Source: Bacillus sp. V59.32b (GTDB lineage: Bacteria; Bacillota; Bacilli; Bacillales; DSM-1321). Taken from it: a DNA stretch of 34,770 nt. The stretch is from positions 1 through 34,770 of the forward strand of contig NZ_QVTC01000039.1 in the NCBI RefSeq assembly GCF_003429085.1. Reading direction: 5' to 3'. Below, in pieces: positions 24,714 through 31,852 of the stretch (positions within the stretch are counted from its first letter, which is position 1; every line of letters starts with the position of its first letter). The notes beneath the pieces are model-generated. The model saw only the letters and a list, made by a program, of their open reading frames with translations, was not told where the DNA came from and searched no databases. Made by a program: the position numbers and the translations under genes.

Positions 24714-25057
24714 GGCAACAAAACGAAAATTCCGAGAACAAAAGTCCGGGTTCCGGCAACAAAACAAGTCAAAGCGGCAACAAAAATTGTAATTTTGGCA
24801 ACGGAATTTGGATCTGGCAACAAAACGAAAATTCCGACAACAAAAGTCCGAATTCCGGCAACAAAACAAGTCAGATTGGCAACAAAACTGAAATTTCGGC
24901 AACGGAATTTGGATCTGGCAACAAAACGAAAATTCCGGCAACAAAAGTCCGAGTTCCGGCAACAAAACAAGTCAGATTGGCAACAAAACTGAAATTTCGG
25001 CAACGAAATCCGGATCTGGCAATAAAACGAAAATTCCGGCAACAAAAGTGCATATTC
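24714..25057 (+). repeat. Array A: 19-21 bp GGCAACAAAA repeats with a 101-bp higher-order period
   Basis: About 17 tandem units, each starting with GGCAACAAAA or a close variant and ending in TTCC, GATT, TTTC or ATCT. Five distinct unit types (20, 21, 21, 20 and 19 bp) follow in fixed order, so the array is a roughly 101-bp unit repeated about 3.4 times: GGCAACAAAACGAAAATTCC recurs at about 24714, 24816, 24917 and 25018. The minus strand has long open frames only because the period keeps stops out; there is no RBS or sensible product. Confidence 0.93.
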
Positions 25058-25061
25058 TTAT

Positions 25062-25181
25062 ATGGAGAAGATCATTGGATTGTACCTGCGTCTGGCCGCA
25101 TGCATGAAGCATCATCCAGATGATTTAGGGGAATACCTGAAGGCTTGGGACTATTGGAAACACATAATCAATAGAGGATGA
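25062..25181 (+). CDS. Possible 39-residue ORF between two repeat arrays
   Basis: Starts at an ATG a few bases after array A and reads MEKIIGLYLRLAACMKHHPD...DYWKHIINRG. The composition looks protein-like (amphipathic, aromatic, no repeats), but there is no RBS and the start abuts the repeat tract. It may be the 3' remnant of a gene whose beginning was replaced by repeats. Confidence 0.3.
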   Translation: MEKIIGLYLRLAACMKHHPDDLGEYLKAWDYWKHIINRG

Positions 25182-25205
25182 TTATGTCTTCTTATAATTA
25201 ATGAC

Positions 25206-25321
25206 CTGAAACAATCAAAATGTAAATTCCCGCTACAAAAGTTCGAACATCGGCTACAAACCTGAAGAAGTCGGCTGCAAAATCAGAAATTCCCACTACA
25301 AAAACGGGTTGCGGCTACAAT
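25206..25321 (+). repeat. Array B: degenerate CGGCTACAAA repeats
   Basis: About five units of 19-21 bp: CGCTACAAAAGTTCG..., CGGCTACAAACCTG..., CGGCTGCAAAATCAG..., CCACTACAAAAACGG..., CGGCTACAATGAT. The core differs from array A by one base (GGCTAC against GGCAAC). The right end (25283-25321) is also the 3' coding end of the lipoprotein gene on the other strand. Confidence 0.8.
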
Positions 25322-25825
25322 GATCCCTGTTACTCTATCCTCAGAAAAACCGAATTCCATATTTATGTGATTAACCTTATCAAAATAGCCGATAATCGGT
25401 GCACCTTTCTCTGTTCTTTCATAGTAATTGTCTCCGTAGGCATCTATAACCTCACTTTTATGGCTGCCAACCGCTACGCCTTTAGCTGTTTTATACTTAT
25501 TGCTGGATAAATAGATCCTTTGAACTTTTCCTTCCTCTAACAGAAAATCAACATCATAATCTGATTCATCTTTCCCATATATAAAATAAGTGGATTTAGG
25601 ATTCTCTATTTCCTCAACAAAATCAGGTTCCCCCAATACATTCGTTACATCATCTTTGGTGGATTTTAATGAAATAGATTGAATGTGTTCATTGCTTAGG
25701 TCCGTACAGGCGGGGGATTGATGAGACTCGGAGTTATCTTTTGAAAAGGGGTCGCATCCACCAACAATCAAAACAAATAGTAAGATGTACAAAAATGCAA
25801 AAGCTTGATTTCCTGTCTTAAACAC
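25283..25825 (-). CDS. Hypothetical lipoprotein with tandem SmpA/DUF4309-like domain
   Basis: 180 residues from GTG 25825. Signal sequence and lipobox end in LIVGGC, so C24 should be lipidated and the protein surface-anchored. Two similar halves follow (about 55-110 and 115-165), each with the pattern STKDDVTNVLGEPD / GSHKSEVIDAYGDNY, as in small beta-alpha proteins of the YjgB/DUF4309 kind. GAGGGAG lies 8 bases before GTG 25825; GTG 25843 upstream overlaps that RBS. The last residues (AATRFCSGNF) are encoded by repeat array B, so the natural C-terminus has probably been replaced. It starts 20 bp after the DUF5316-like gene, suggesting an operon. Confidence 0.75.
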   Translation of the reverse strand: MFKTGNQAFAFLYILLFVLIVGGCDPFSKDNSESHQSPACTDLSNEHIQSISLKSTKDDVTNVLGEPDFVEEIENPKSTYFIYGKDESDYDVDFLLEEGKVQRIYLSSNKYKTAKGVAVGSHKSEVIDAYGDNYYERTEKGAPIIGYFDKVNHINMEFGFSEDRVTGIIVAATRFCSGNF

Positions 25826-25844
25826 CCTATTTATCTCCCTCACA

Positions 25845-26155
25845 TTAGTAATAAATCATGATAAAAGAAGGTATACAAACCAATAAACTTGGAAGAGATA
25901 CGAGGAGTAACCTTGTAGACCAATTTGTTCGTCTTTCTAGAGATTCACTTGATTCTGTCTCAATGTCTACTCTTCTCGTGTCAGGTTGGATAAATGCCCC
26001 CATAAACAGAGCGGCTAAAAGTAAAAAAAACCTCCTGTAATTCCAGTTAATTTCGGAATCAAATGAATGTCCTGTAAAATTGCATAAATAATAAAGTCAA
26101 TTAGCAGAAGGACGACTCCAAACATGAAAGATTTTTTAATAAATCTCACCACCAT
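25845..26155 (-). pseudogene. DUF5316-like small membrane protein, frameshifted at a T8 tract
   Basis: The first frame (ATG 26155) reads MVVRFIKKSFMFGVVLLLIDF...KLTGITGGF and stops just after a run of eight T on the coding strand (26023-26030). The next frame continues LLLAALFMGAFIQPDTRR...NWSTRLLLVSLPSLLVCI to TAA 25845. Joined, they give about 103 residues with three membrane segments. The GAF-x-x-x-D-x-R segment followed by a charged loop is typical of DUF5316. One base gained or two lost in the tract would restore it. RBS is weak. Confidence 0.7.
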
Positions 26156-26359
26156 ACTTTTTAGTAAATTATAACATATCGCATAATCAATTATATCCAT
26201 TATTTTACATGAGAGCTATGGGTGAATTTCACCAAATCAAATTTCAACATCGAACTGACACATTCCTGTGCTATTATTATCTTCAATTGTGGAAACTTTT
26301 GTAGACTATTGGCGAATACGCTTTGATTTTATATACTTTTGTGTAAAGGAGGGGTCCTT

Positions 26360-27046
26360 TTGAAGACGATTTTGATAGTGGAAGATGAGAAGGCCATTTC
26401 GATGGTACTGAAGGCTTATCTGCAGCGTGAAGGGTTTCAGATTATCCAAGTTTTTAACGGAGGAGAAGCACTGGCCGTTTTTGACAAGAGTAATCCTGAT
26501 CTCGTTTTGCTGGATGTCATGCTTCCCGGTAAAGATGGTTGGGAGATCCTGAAGGAAATCCGCCAAAAGGACTCGTGTCCGGTAATCATGCTTACTGCCT
26601 TGGGTGATATCGATTATAAATTAGAAGGCTTTAAAACAGGGGCGGACGATTATATCCCAAAACCATTTGTTGCCGAAGAGGTGGTTGCACGAGTCCATGC
26701 AGTTCTGAGACGATCTCCAGGCATTTTTGGAGAAGATAATATCATTCAATATGGAAGCTTAAAAGTGGATTTGGATTCGTACGTTGTCCAGGTGAACGGA
26801 CAAGACATCAGCCTGACACCAAGGGATTTATCCTTGTTCATTTTCTTTGCCCAAAATCCGAATCAGATCTTCACGAGAGAGCAGCTAATCGAGCAGGTGT
26901 GGGGACTGGATTACGATGGCAGTGACCGGGCTGTCGACCTTGCCATAAAGCGGATTCGTAAATCGCTGGAAGCTTGGCCGACTTCTGAAGGGGAAATCAA
27001 AACTCTACGAGGATTGGGGTATCAATTGAGTGTCTATGAAAACTAA
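26360..27046 (+). CDS. OmpR/PhoB-family response regulator
   Basis: 228 residues. Receiver domain 1-118: acidic pocket E8/D9, phospho-acceptor D52 (LLDVMLPGKDG), T79 and K101 (PKPF). Winged-helix DNA-binding domain about 130-225 (LTPRDLSLFIFFAQNP, REQLIEQVWG, DRAVDLAIKRIRKSL, TLRGLGYQL). The start is TTG 26360, six bases after AAAGGAGGGG (26345-26354); the in-frame TTG 26339 precedes the RBS. It overlaps the kinase gene by 11 bp. The signal and target genes are unknown. Confidence 0.93.
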   Translation: MKTILIVEDEKAISMVLKAYLQREGFQIIQVFNGGEALAVFDKSNPDLVLLDVMLPGKDGWEILKEIRQKDSCPVIMLTALGDIDYKLEGFKTGADDYIPKPFVAEEVVARVHAVLRRSPGIFGEDNIIQYGSLKVDLDSYVVQVNGQDISLTPRDLSLFIFFAQNPNQIFTREQLIEQVWGLDYDGSDRAVDLAIKRIRKSLEAWPTSEGEIKTLRGLGYQLSVYEN

Positions 27047-28463
27047 AAAACGAACCACACTTCTGAGGTATTGGACAACTCGCTATGTGATGACCCTTTT
27101 CGTTGGCCTGATTTTTCTAGGGGTCTTTTCGATGTGGTGGATGCAGCAAACAGCGCTTGAATACAGGCTGAATTTGCTGAAGTATTTAGCGGATGAAACG
27201 TCTGACCGGGCCATCAAGGAGAATGGGCAAATTGTCATCGGTCCGATTTTATCAGGGATTATCAATGAACGGGAAAAAATTCTCCATCTGAACAAAGAAC
27301 CAATTATCTATATAACTGATCCAGATGGCCAAATTATCTTTACGAACCCGCAAATCTATATAAAAGAAGGAGAAGACCGAATACAGAAATCGATTCTCCA
27401 AGGTAAAGACAGCATTCAAAAGGTTGACCTGAACGATGGCAATCAAGTATATGTGGTGAAATCTCCGATTGATTATTCGGAAGAGCGGATTGGCTGGGTA
27501 TTTATTGTTCAGGACGAAAATTCACTGATGGAGATCAACCAGGATCACGGATTGTTAGCAATCATGTTGTTTGGCCTCGGAATTCTGGGATGGGCAGTAA
27601 TCTATGTGTTATCACGAAAAATTTCCAAACCGATTCAAGATGTAGCAGAGGCCGCTGTGCAAATCCGTAAAGGAAATTATGATATCCAGTTACACGAAAA
27701 TGCCCGTGAAGAAGAGATTTATGAATTGGTACAGTCGTTTAAAGAGATGACCAACCGTTTGACACAGCTTGAAAAACTGCGGGCGGAATTACTTGCCGGT
27801 GTGACGCATGATTTGAAAACTCCTGTTACTTCCATCAGCGGTCTCGTGCAGGCCGTTAAGGACGATGTGGTCACCGGGGAAGAAAGCAAGGAATTTCTAG
27901 ATACTTCCCTAAAGGAAATCAAACGGCTTCAGACAATGATTGAAGATCTGCTGGATTTCAATGCTATTTCGGCTGGCGCATTTACCATTAAAGTAAAACA
28001 AATGAATTTGAATGAGGTTGTTGAAGAAATTGCCTATCAATGGAGGGCTACCCAGGAGGAGCAGAATTTCGAATTGGATGTGAAGCTGCCGGAGAAATTG
28101 ATTTTCGGTATGGCCGATTCACTCCGTTTGCAAGGAATCATTATTAACTTATTAAATAATGCCAAACAAGCTTTATTGGATAATGGAAAAATTGAGATTT
28201 CCTTGTACATCAACGGAAAAAATAATATAAACATCGACGTAAAAGATAATGGAAGAGGAATCCCTCTGAATGAACAGGACAATGTCTTTGAACCTTTTTA
28301 CAGAGGAGAAAAGAAAAAGTTGGAGGTTCGCGGTCTTGGACTTGGGCTTCCATTCAGTAAAATGCTTGCTAAAGCGCAAAAAGGGGATCTTGTGCTGAAA
28401 GAGAGCAATGAGAATGGAACGACCTTTACCATATCTCTTATGCAGACACCCCATTCGAATTAA
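27036..28463 (+). CDS. Membrane sensor histidine kinase, partner of the OmpR-type regulator
   Basis: 475 residues: TM1 (about 16-36), extracellular sensor (about 37-170; a PDC/Cache-like middle with YITDPDGQIIFTNP), TM2 (about 172-192), HAMP (about 193-246), HisKA with H258 (VTHDLKTP), then HATPase with N-box NLLNNAKQAL, G1 DNGRGIP, F-box FEPFYRG and G2 GLGLGLP. ATG 27036 is used; its RBS region lies inside the regulator gene, implying coupled translation. The operon has only these two genes, and no transporter or resistance gene is adjacent to hint at its signal. Confidence 0.92.
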   Translation: MKTKKRTTLLRYWTTRYVMTLFVGLIFLGVFSMWWMQQTALEYRLNLLKYLADETSDRAIKENGQIVIGPILSGIINEREKILHLNKEPIIYITDPDGQIIFTNPQIYIKEGEDRIQKSILQGKDSIQKVDLNDGNQVYVVKSPIDYSEERIGWVFIVQDENSLMEINQDHGLLAIMLFGLGILGWAVIYVLSRKISKPIQDVAEAAVQIRKGNYDIQLHENAREEEIYELVQSFKEMTNRLTQLEKLRAELLAGVTHDLKTPVTSISGLVQAVKDDVVTGEESKEFLDTSLKEIKRLQTMIEDLLDFNAISAGAFTIKVKQMNLNEVVEEIAYQWRATQEEQNFELDVKLPEKLIFGMADSLRLQGIIINLLNNAKQALLDNGKIEISLYINGKNNINIDVKDNGRGIPLNEQDNVFEPFYRGEKKKLEVRGLGLGLPFSKMLAKAQKGDLVLKESNENGTTFTISLMQTPHSN

Positions 28464-28499
28464 AAAAGGTTGTCCAGTTCAATCCGGACAACCTTTTTC
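28462..28499. terminator. Bidirectional terminator between kinase and Spx-like gene
   Basis: AAAAAAGGTTGTCC (28462-28475) pairs with GGACAACCTTTTT (28486-28498). A and T runs on both sides allow use by both convergent genes; the Spx-like stop codon is directly adjacent. Confidence 0.92.
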
Positions 28500-28895
28500 T
28501 TAATTGATTAAGCTGATTGCTCTCCAAAGCTGGATATTGCGGACTTTACGCGGCAGGAATCGTCCCATTTCCTCTTCGTTATAGCCTGCATGTAAATTTT
28601 TATGATCAAAAACAATCGGACGGCGCAATAAATCAGGGTTCTTCTGGATGATTTCGCAGAGTTCGTTGAGAGGCGTGTTGTTAATATCGATGTTTAAGCT
28701 TTTGAACTTCTTAGATCGAGTCGAAACAATTTCATCCGTCCCGCCCTCTGTTTTTCTCAGTACTTCTTTTATTTCTTCCACCGATAAAGGTTGTGCATAG
28801 ATATTTCGTTCATTATAGGCAATGTTATTTTTTTGAAGCCAAGACTTTGCTTTCCTGCATGCTAGACTACTAGGTGTAGTATAAATCGTAACCAA
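28500..28895 (-). CDS. Spx/ArsC-family transcription regulator, CxxC changed to SxxC
   Basis: A 131-residue Spx paralogue (same length as Spx) that should bind the RNA polymerase alpha C-terminal domain. The RpoA-contact glycine is in TEGGTDEI (about 50-57), and LLRRP and RFLPRKVR are conserved. The N-terminal redox pair, C10-x-x-C13 in Spx (PSCTSC), reads PSSLAC here, so only C13 remains and the disulfide switch cannot form. ClpXP recognition may differ: the C-terminus is ISLIN against RLAN in Spx. It starts at TTG 28895, about 10 bases after AAAGGAG. It is probably a secondary Spx-like regulator comparable to MgsR. Confidence 0.85.
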   Translation of the reverse strand: MVTIYTTPSSLACRKAKSWLQKNNIAYNERNIYAQPLSVEEIKEVLRKTEGGTDEIVSTRSKKFKSLNIDINNTPLNELCEIIQKNPDLLRRPIVFDHKNLHAGYNEEEMGRFLPRKVRNIQLWRAISLIN

Positions 28896-29068
28896 TGTGA
28901 TCGACTCCTTTAGTTTTTATCATTACAGTTTAGTTTTTATTTGATAATTGTTGATATTCTTACTTTATCGTTATAATGTGTCAGCCAAATGTCAGGAGAA
29001 AAACTTTTTTATGTTAAATATCTCTGCTGATTTTTGGGTCATTGAATCTCTGGTTTGCTTAATGGGTG

Positions 29069-29158
29069 CTGAAACCGTGGTTTCAGACGATTGATCCAAT
29101 ATATTTATTCACAATAATGGTTAACTTGCTCTCCTGAAAATCCATTAATGTGTATAAT
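29069..29158 (+). promoter_or_regulatory. Upstream region of modA: perfect dyad and extended -10
   Basis: CTGAAACCGTGGTTTCAG (29069-29086) is a perfect inverted repeat with a 2-base centre, suitable for a dimeric regulator or a short hairpin. At 29149-29158 TGTGTATAAT is a good extended -10 box about 60 bases before modA; no strong -35 is visible. The dyad does not match the ModE consensus I know. The rest of the gap 28896-29068 shows nothing clear. Confidence 0.5.
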
Positions 29159-29220
29159 CAGTTTGTAGACAATCTTTTGATTCATCGATAAGATTGCAGA
29201 CTTTAGAGGGAAGTGCGAAG

Positions 29221-29994
29221 ATGAAGAGGCTTCAAGTAATGTTATCTCTAACGCTGCTTTTCACAATACTCAGCGGATGTAACAGTACGAACCAGAATGA
29301 AAACACTGAGGATGTTGAACTTACGGTCTCAGCAGCAGCCAGTTTGAAGGATGTCCTTGATGAAATTAGAAAAGAGTTTGAAAAGGAAAATAAAGACATC
29401 AAGATTCACTTTAATTTAGGTTCTTCAGGTGCATTGCAGCAACAGATAGCCCAAGGTGCGCCCGTAGATTTGTTTATTTCGGCAGCAGAAGATAATTTTG
29501 GTACGTTAGTTCGTGACCAAATTATTGAGCAGGAAAAACACCTGGCAGGAAATGAGATCGTGCTGGTTGTACCTGAAAATTCAAGTTTAAACATAGACTC
29601 CTTTCGTGACTTGGAAAATGCTTCAAGAATCGCAATCGGGACACCGGAAACCGTACCGGCTGGGAAATATGCACGTCAAACGTTAAAAGCATTGAGACTT
29701 TGGGATGTTGTTGAATCCCAGCTTGTCTATACGAAGGATGTCAGGCAGGCACTATCATTTGTGGAAATGAATAATGTAGATGCCAGCATTGTGTATAGTA
29801 CGGATGTCCGGCAATCTAAGGATACAGAAATAGTAGAAGTAGCACCGATAGATAGTCACGAGCCGATTGTTTATCCTTTTGGTATAATAAAAAATACGGA
29901 ACACCCTGAGGAAAGTAAACAATTTTTCGATTATTTGCAAGGAGATAAGGCAATGAACATACTTAGTAAACACGGATTTAAGGATTTAAATTAA
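29221..29994 (+). CDS. modA: Molybdate ABC transporter substrate-binding lipoprotein ModA
   Basis: 257 residues. Signal sequence with lipobox LSGC (C20), so it is membrane-anchored outside the cell. The ModA pattern is clear: LTVSAAASLKDVL (first oxyanion-binding serines), FNLGSSGALQQQI, GAPVDLFISAA, GTPETVPAGKYA, and VDASIVYSTDV near the C-terminus. ATG 29221 follows AGAGGGAAG; the in-frame TTG 29194 has no RBS. modB begins 2 bp after its stop. Resembles B. subtilis YvgL. Confidence 0.93.
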   Translation: MKRLQVMLSLTLLFTILSGCNSTNQNENTEDVELTVSAAASLKDVLDEIRKEFEKENKDIKIHFNLGSSGALQQQIAQGAPVDLFISAAEDNFGTLVRDQIIEQEKHLAGNEIVLVVPENSSLNIDSFRDLENASRIAIGTPETVPAGKYARQTLKALRLWDVVESQLVYTKDVRQALSFVEMNNVDASIVYSTDVRQSKDTEIVEVAPIDSHEPIVYPFGIIKNTEHPEESKQFFDYLQGDKAMNILSKHGFKDLN

Positions 29995-29996
29995 CG

Positions 29997-30653
29997 ATGG
30001 CAGTGGATTTTTGGACGCCGGTCAGCCTATCAATCAAGGTAGCTATTCTTTCGGGGGTCCTTGTTTTCTTCCTCGGTATGTGGGCAGCACGAATCCTGGC
30101 CAGAAAGAGGTTCAAGGGAAGGGTACTGGTTGAAACTATATTTCTACTGCCGCTCGTACTCCCTCCATCGGTTGTGGGCTTTTTACTGATTGTCGCGTTT
30201 GGGCATAATAGTCCGGTTGGCCGGACTATTGAGTGGCTGTTCCACCAGCCGGTAATGTTCACCTGGTGGGCCGCGGTCATCGCTTCCATTGTCGTCGCTT
30301 TTCCATTGATGTATCAGTCTGCGAAAGCCGGCTTTGAAGCGATTGATGGCGATATCGAAAATGCAGCCCGTGTAGACGGAGCTAATGAACGGAAGGTGTT
30401 TCTCCTGGTCACCTTGCCTCTCGCGGTTAAAGCAATTATTGCCGGCGCGATTCTTAGCTTTGCAAGGGGACTTGGAGAATTTGGCGCTACGTTAATGTTT
30501 GCCGGGAATATCCCTGGCAAAACACAGACGATTCCAACAGCGATTTATGTGGCCATTGATTCAGGGAACATGCAAATGGCATGGCTTTGGGTCGGGACGA
30601 TGGTTGTCATTTCATTTGTTATGCTTTTATTGGTTCATATAATAAGGGATTAA
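29997..30653 (+). CDS. modB: Molybdate ABC transporter permease ModB
   Basis: 218 residues, five or six membrane segments. The ABC-coupling loop (EAA motif) is near 105-135: AARVDGANERKVFLLVTLPLA. FARGLGEFGATLMFAGN (about 155-171) is the ModB signature. No modC ATPase gene follows; a terminator does. The same arrangement (yvgL-yvgM without modC) is known in B. subtilis, so the ATPase must come from elsewhere. Confidence 0.93.
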   Translation: MAVDFWTPVSLSIKVAILSGVLVFFLGMWAARILARKRFKGRVLVETIFLLPLVLPPSVVGFLLIVAFGHNSPVGRTIEWLFHQPVMFTWWAAVIASIVVAFPLMYQSAKAGFEAIDGDIENAARVDGANERKVFLLVTLPLAVKAIIAGAILSFARGLGEFGATLMFAGNIPGKTQTIPTAIYVAIDSGNMQMAWLWVGTMVVISFVMLLLVHIIRD

Positions 30654-30657
30654 TCTT

Positions 30658-30692
30658 CGGCCGCTTGAAACAGTTCAGCGGTCTGTTTTTTT
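30658..30692. terminator. Terminator of modAB, overlapping the end of the convergent acetyltransferase gene
   Basis: GGCCGCTTGAA (30659-30669) pairs with TTCAGCGGTC (30674-30683) with one bulge and one G-U, followed by TGTTTTTTT. The 3' arm contains the stop codon of the minus-strand gene. Confidence 0.85.
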
Positions 30693-31136
30693 GATCTTTT
30701 CTAGCATCGTAATGAAAAAGCCGGGAGCCGCTTCAATATCCCTGACGAAGCTAAAGCCATGTTTCTTGTAAAGGTTGATGGCCGGCTGATTCTCTTTTCC
30801 AGTTGAGACAATTATTTTATTGTGGTTTGGTTCTTTTTGAAGATGATTTATTAATTTTTTGGCTATTCCTTTTCTAAAATGCCCAGGGTCAACGATTAAT
30901 CGACAAATAACGAGCGTGCCGTTTTCAGGAGAGTATGAAATGGCACCTGCGAGCTTCTCATCAATGAAATAACCGACAAACTCTTCTTGACTGGCCATAA
31001 GTTGCTCTATTGTTTCTTTAAGTGGAGGAATATCGTAAAACCCGATCAACTCAGCTTCAACGGCATATGATTTCTTCTGAAGGCTATCCAATTCCTTGAC
31101 TAGCAAAAGATTATCCAAAGCAATTTTCCTTAACAT
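30675..31136 (-). CDS. GNAT-family N-acetyltransferase
   Basis: 153 residues. The acetyl-CoA loop is in CRLIVDPGHFRKGIAKKLI (about 76-94; R-K-G-I-A). INLYKKHGFSFV (about 117-128) is the typical C-terminal motif. AAAGGTGG precedes ATG 31136; a longer frame to 31178 has no RBS. Convergent with modAB. Substrate unknown. Confidence 0.83.
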   Translation of the reverse strand: MLRKIALDNLLLVKELDSLQKKSYAVEAELIGFYDIPPLKETIEQLMASQEEFVGYFIDEKLAGAISYSPENGTLVICRLIVDPGHFRKGIAKKLINHLQKEPNHNKIIVSTGKENQPAINLYKKHGFSFVRDIEAAPGFFITMLEKIKKTDR

Positions 31137-31255
31137 AAATTCAACCACCTTTATCCAAAAATATGGGAGGGTTATCAACTTAATTTTATCAAAATTTGTC
31201 GTTTTTTACTGTTGACTTTTGGAAGAACTTGTCGGCAAAATCCTGGCTGAAAACC

Positions 31256-31285
31256 TTGTTTTTTAAAAATCCAACATGATATACT
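31256..31285 (+). promoter_or_regulatory. Promoter of the cold-shock gene
   Basis: TTGTTT (31256-31261), an 18-base spacer, and TATACT (31280-31285) with a TG two bases ahead. This predicts a start near 31292 and a 5' leader of about 115 nt, as usual for cold-shock genes. Confidence 0.6.
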
Positions 31286-31291
31286 AAAGAC

Positions 31292-31407
31292 AATTATTTT
31301 TGTGCGGAATAATTGTAATAGAGCGATCCAAAAGGTTTCCTCTTAAGACATTATCCTAAATCAAGAATAGTAATAAAAGGATTTTTTTCCAATGGGAGGA
31401 AACATAC
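31292..31407 (+). promoter_or_regulatory. csp leader with potential RBS-masking pairing
   Basis: GTTTCCTC (31335-31342) is exactly complementary to GAGGAAAC (31396-31403), which contains most of the RBS GGGAGG (31394-31399); two G-U pairs can extend it. The pairing would hide the RBS, and an alternative fold would free it. The region between is AT-rich. Long, refolding leaders are known for cspA-type mRNAs. Confidence 0.6.
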
Positions 31408-31605
31408 ATGGTAACAGGTAAAGTAAAATGGTTTAATGCAGAAAAAGGTTTCGGTTTCATCGAAGTAGAAGGTCAAGACGACGTATTCGTACACTTCTCT
31501 GCTATCCAAGGTGAAGGTTTCAAAACTCTTGAAGAAGGTCAAGAAGTAACTTTCGAAATCGAGCAAGGCGCTCGCGGACCTCAAGCTGCAAACGTTCAAA
31601 AGTAA
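31408..31605 (+). CDS. Cold-shock protein, CspB/CspD type
   Basis: A 65-residue single OB-fold nucleic-acid-binding protein. RNP1 is KGFGFIEV and RNP2 is VFVHFSAI, with the aromatic residues W8, F15, F17, F27, H29 and F30 in place. It starts [10 protein letters not shown] and ends NVQK. Codon use is strongly biased (GAAGGT, GTA, AAA repeated), as in highly expressed genes. Which csp paralogue it is cannot be told. Confidence 0.95.
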   Translation: MVTGKVKWFNAEKGFGFIEVEGQDDVFVHFSAIQGEGFKTLEEGQEVTFEIEQGARGPQAANVQK

Positions 31606-31614
31606 TTGGACGTT

Positions 31615-31646
31615 AAAAAAAGACTCCTTATAGGAGTCTTTTTTTA
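31615..31646 (+). terminator. Terminator after csp
   Basis: AAAAAAAGACTCC (31615-31627) pairs with GGAGTCTTTTTTT (31633-31645) around a short loop; the T run completes it. Confidence 0.93.
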
Positions 31647-31691
31647 TGTGGTTTTTTGGCGATTCTCATTTATCCTGTATAAGGTGAGCAA

Positions 31692-31793
31692 CCGCAACAG
31701 TAAGTTTAACTTTGGGCTACATACTTGATAAAATCCGCTATAAAACCGGAATTTACGCTACAAAAATAGAAACCGGCTACAAAAAGAAAAGTG
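31692..31793 (+). repeat. Array C: short run of CGGCTACAAAA repeats before crcB
   Basis: Four or five degenerate 18-22 bp units: CCGCAACAGTAAG..., GGGCTACATACTTG..., CCGCTATAAAACCGG..., CGCTACAAAAATAG..., CGGCTACAAAAAG. Same core and orientation as arrays A and B. It lies 60 bp before the first crcB gene. A lone copy (CCGCTATAAAACC) is also seen at about 23492. The rest of 31650-31850 has nothing clear. Confidence 0.7.
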
Positions 31794-31852
31794 TAAATGG
31801 TATCATTTATCTAAAATAATCCATGTTCATTGAGATACGAGGTGTTTAGGTG

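Noticed and set aside
24656-25053. Overlapping minus-strand frames rich in Phe, Cys and Arg
   Set aside because: By-products of array A, open in more than one frame at once and without start signals.
25858-26040. 60-codon plus-strand frame
   Set aside because: It is the antisense of the frameshifted DUF5316-like gene, which explains the sequence better.
31650-31852. Fluoride riboswitch before crcB
   Set aside because: A GGCGAT fragment at about 31667 recalls the motif, but the rest of the conserved pseudoknot core is missing.
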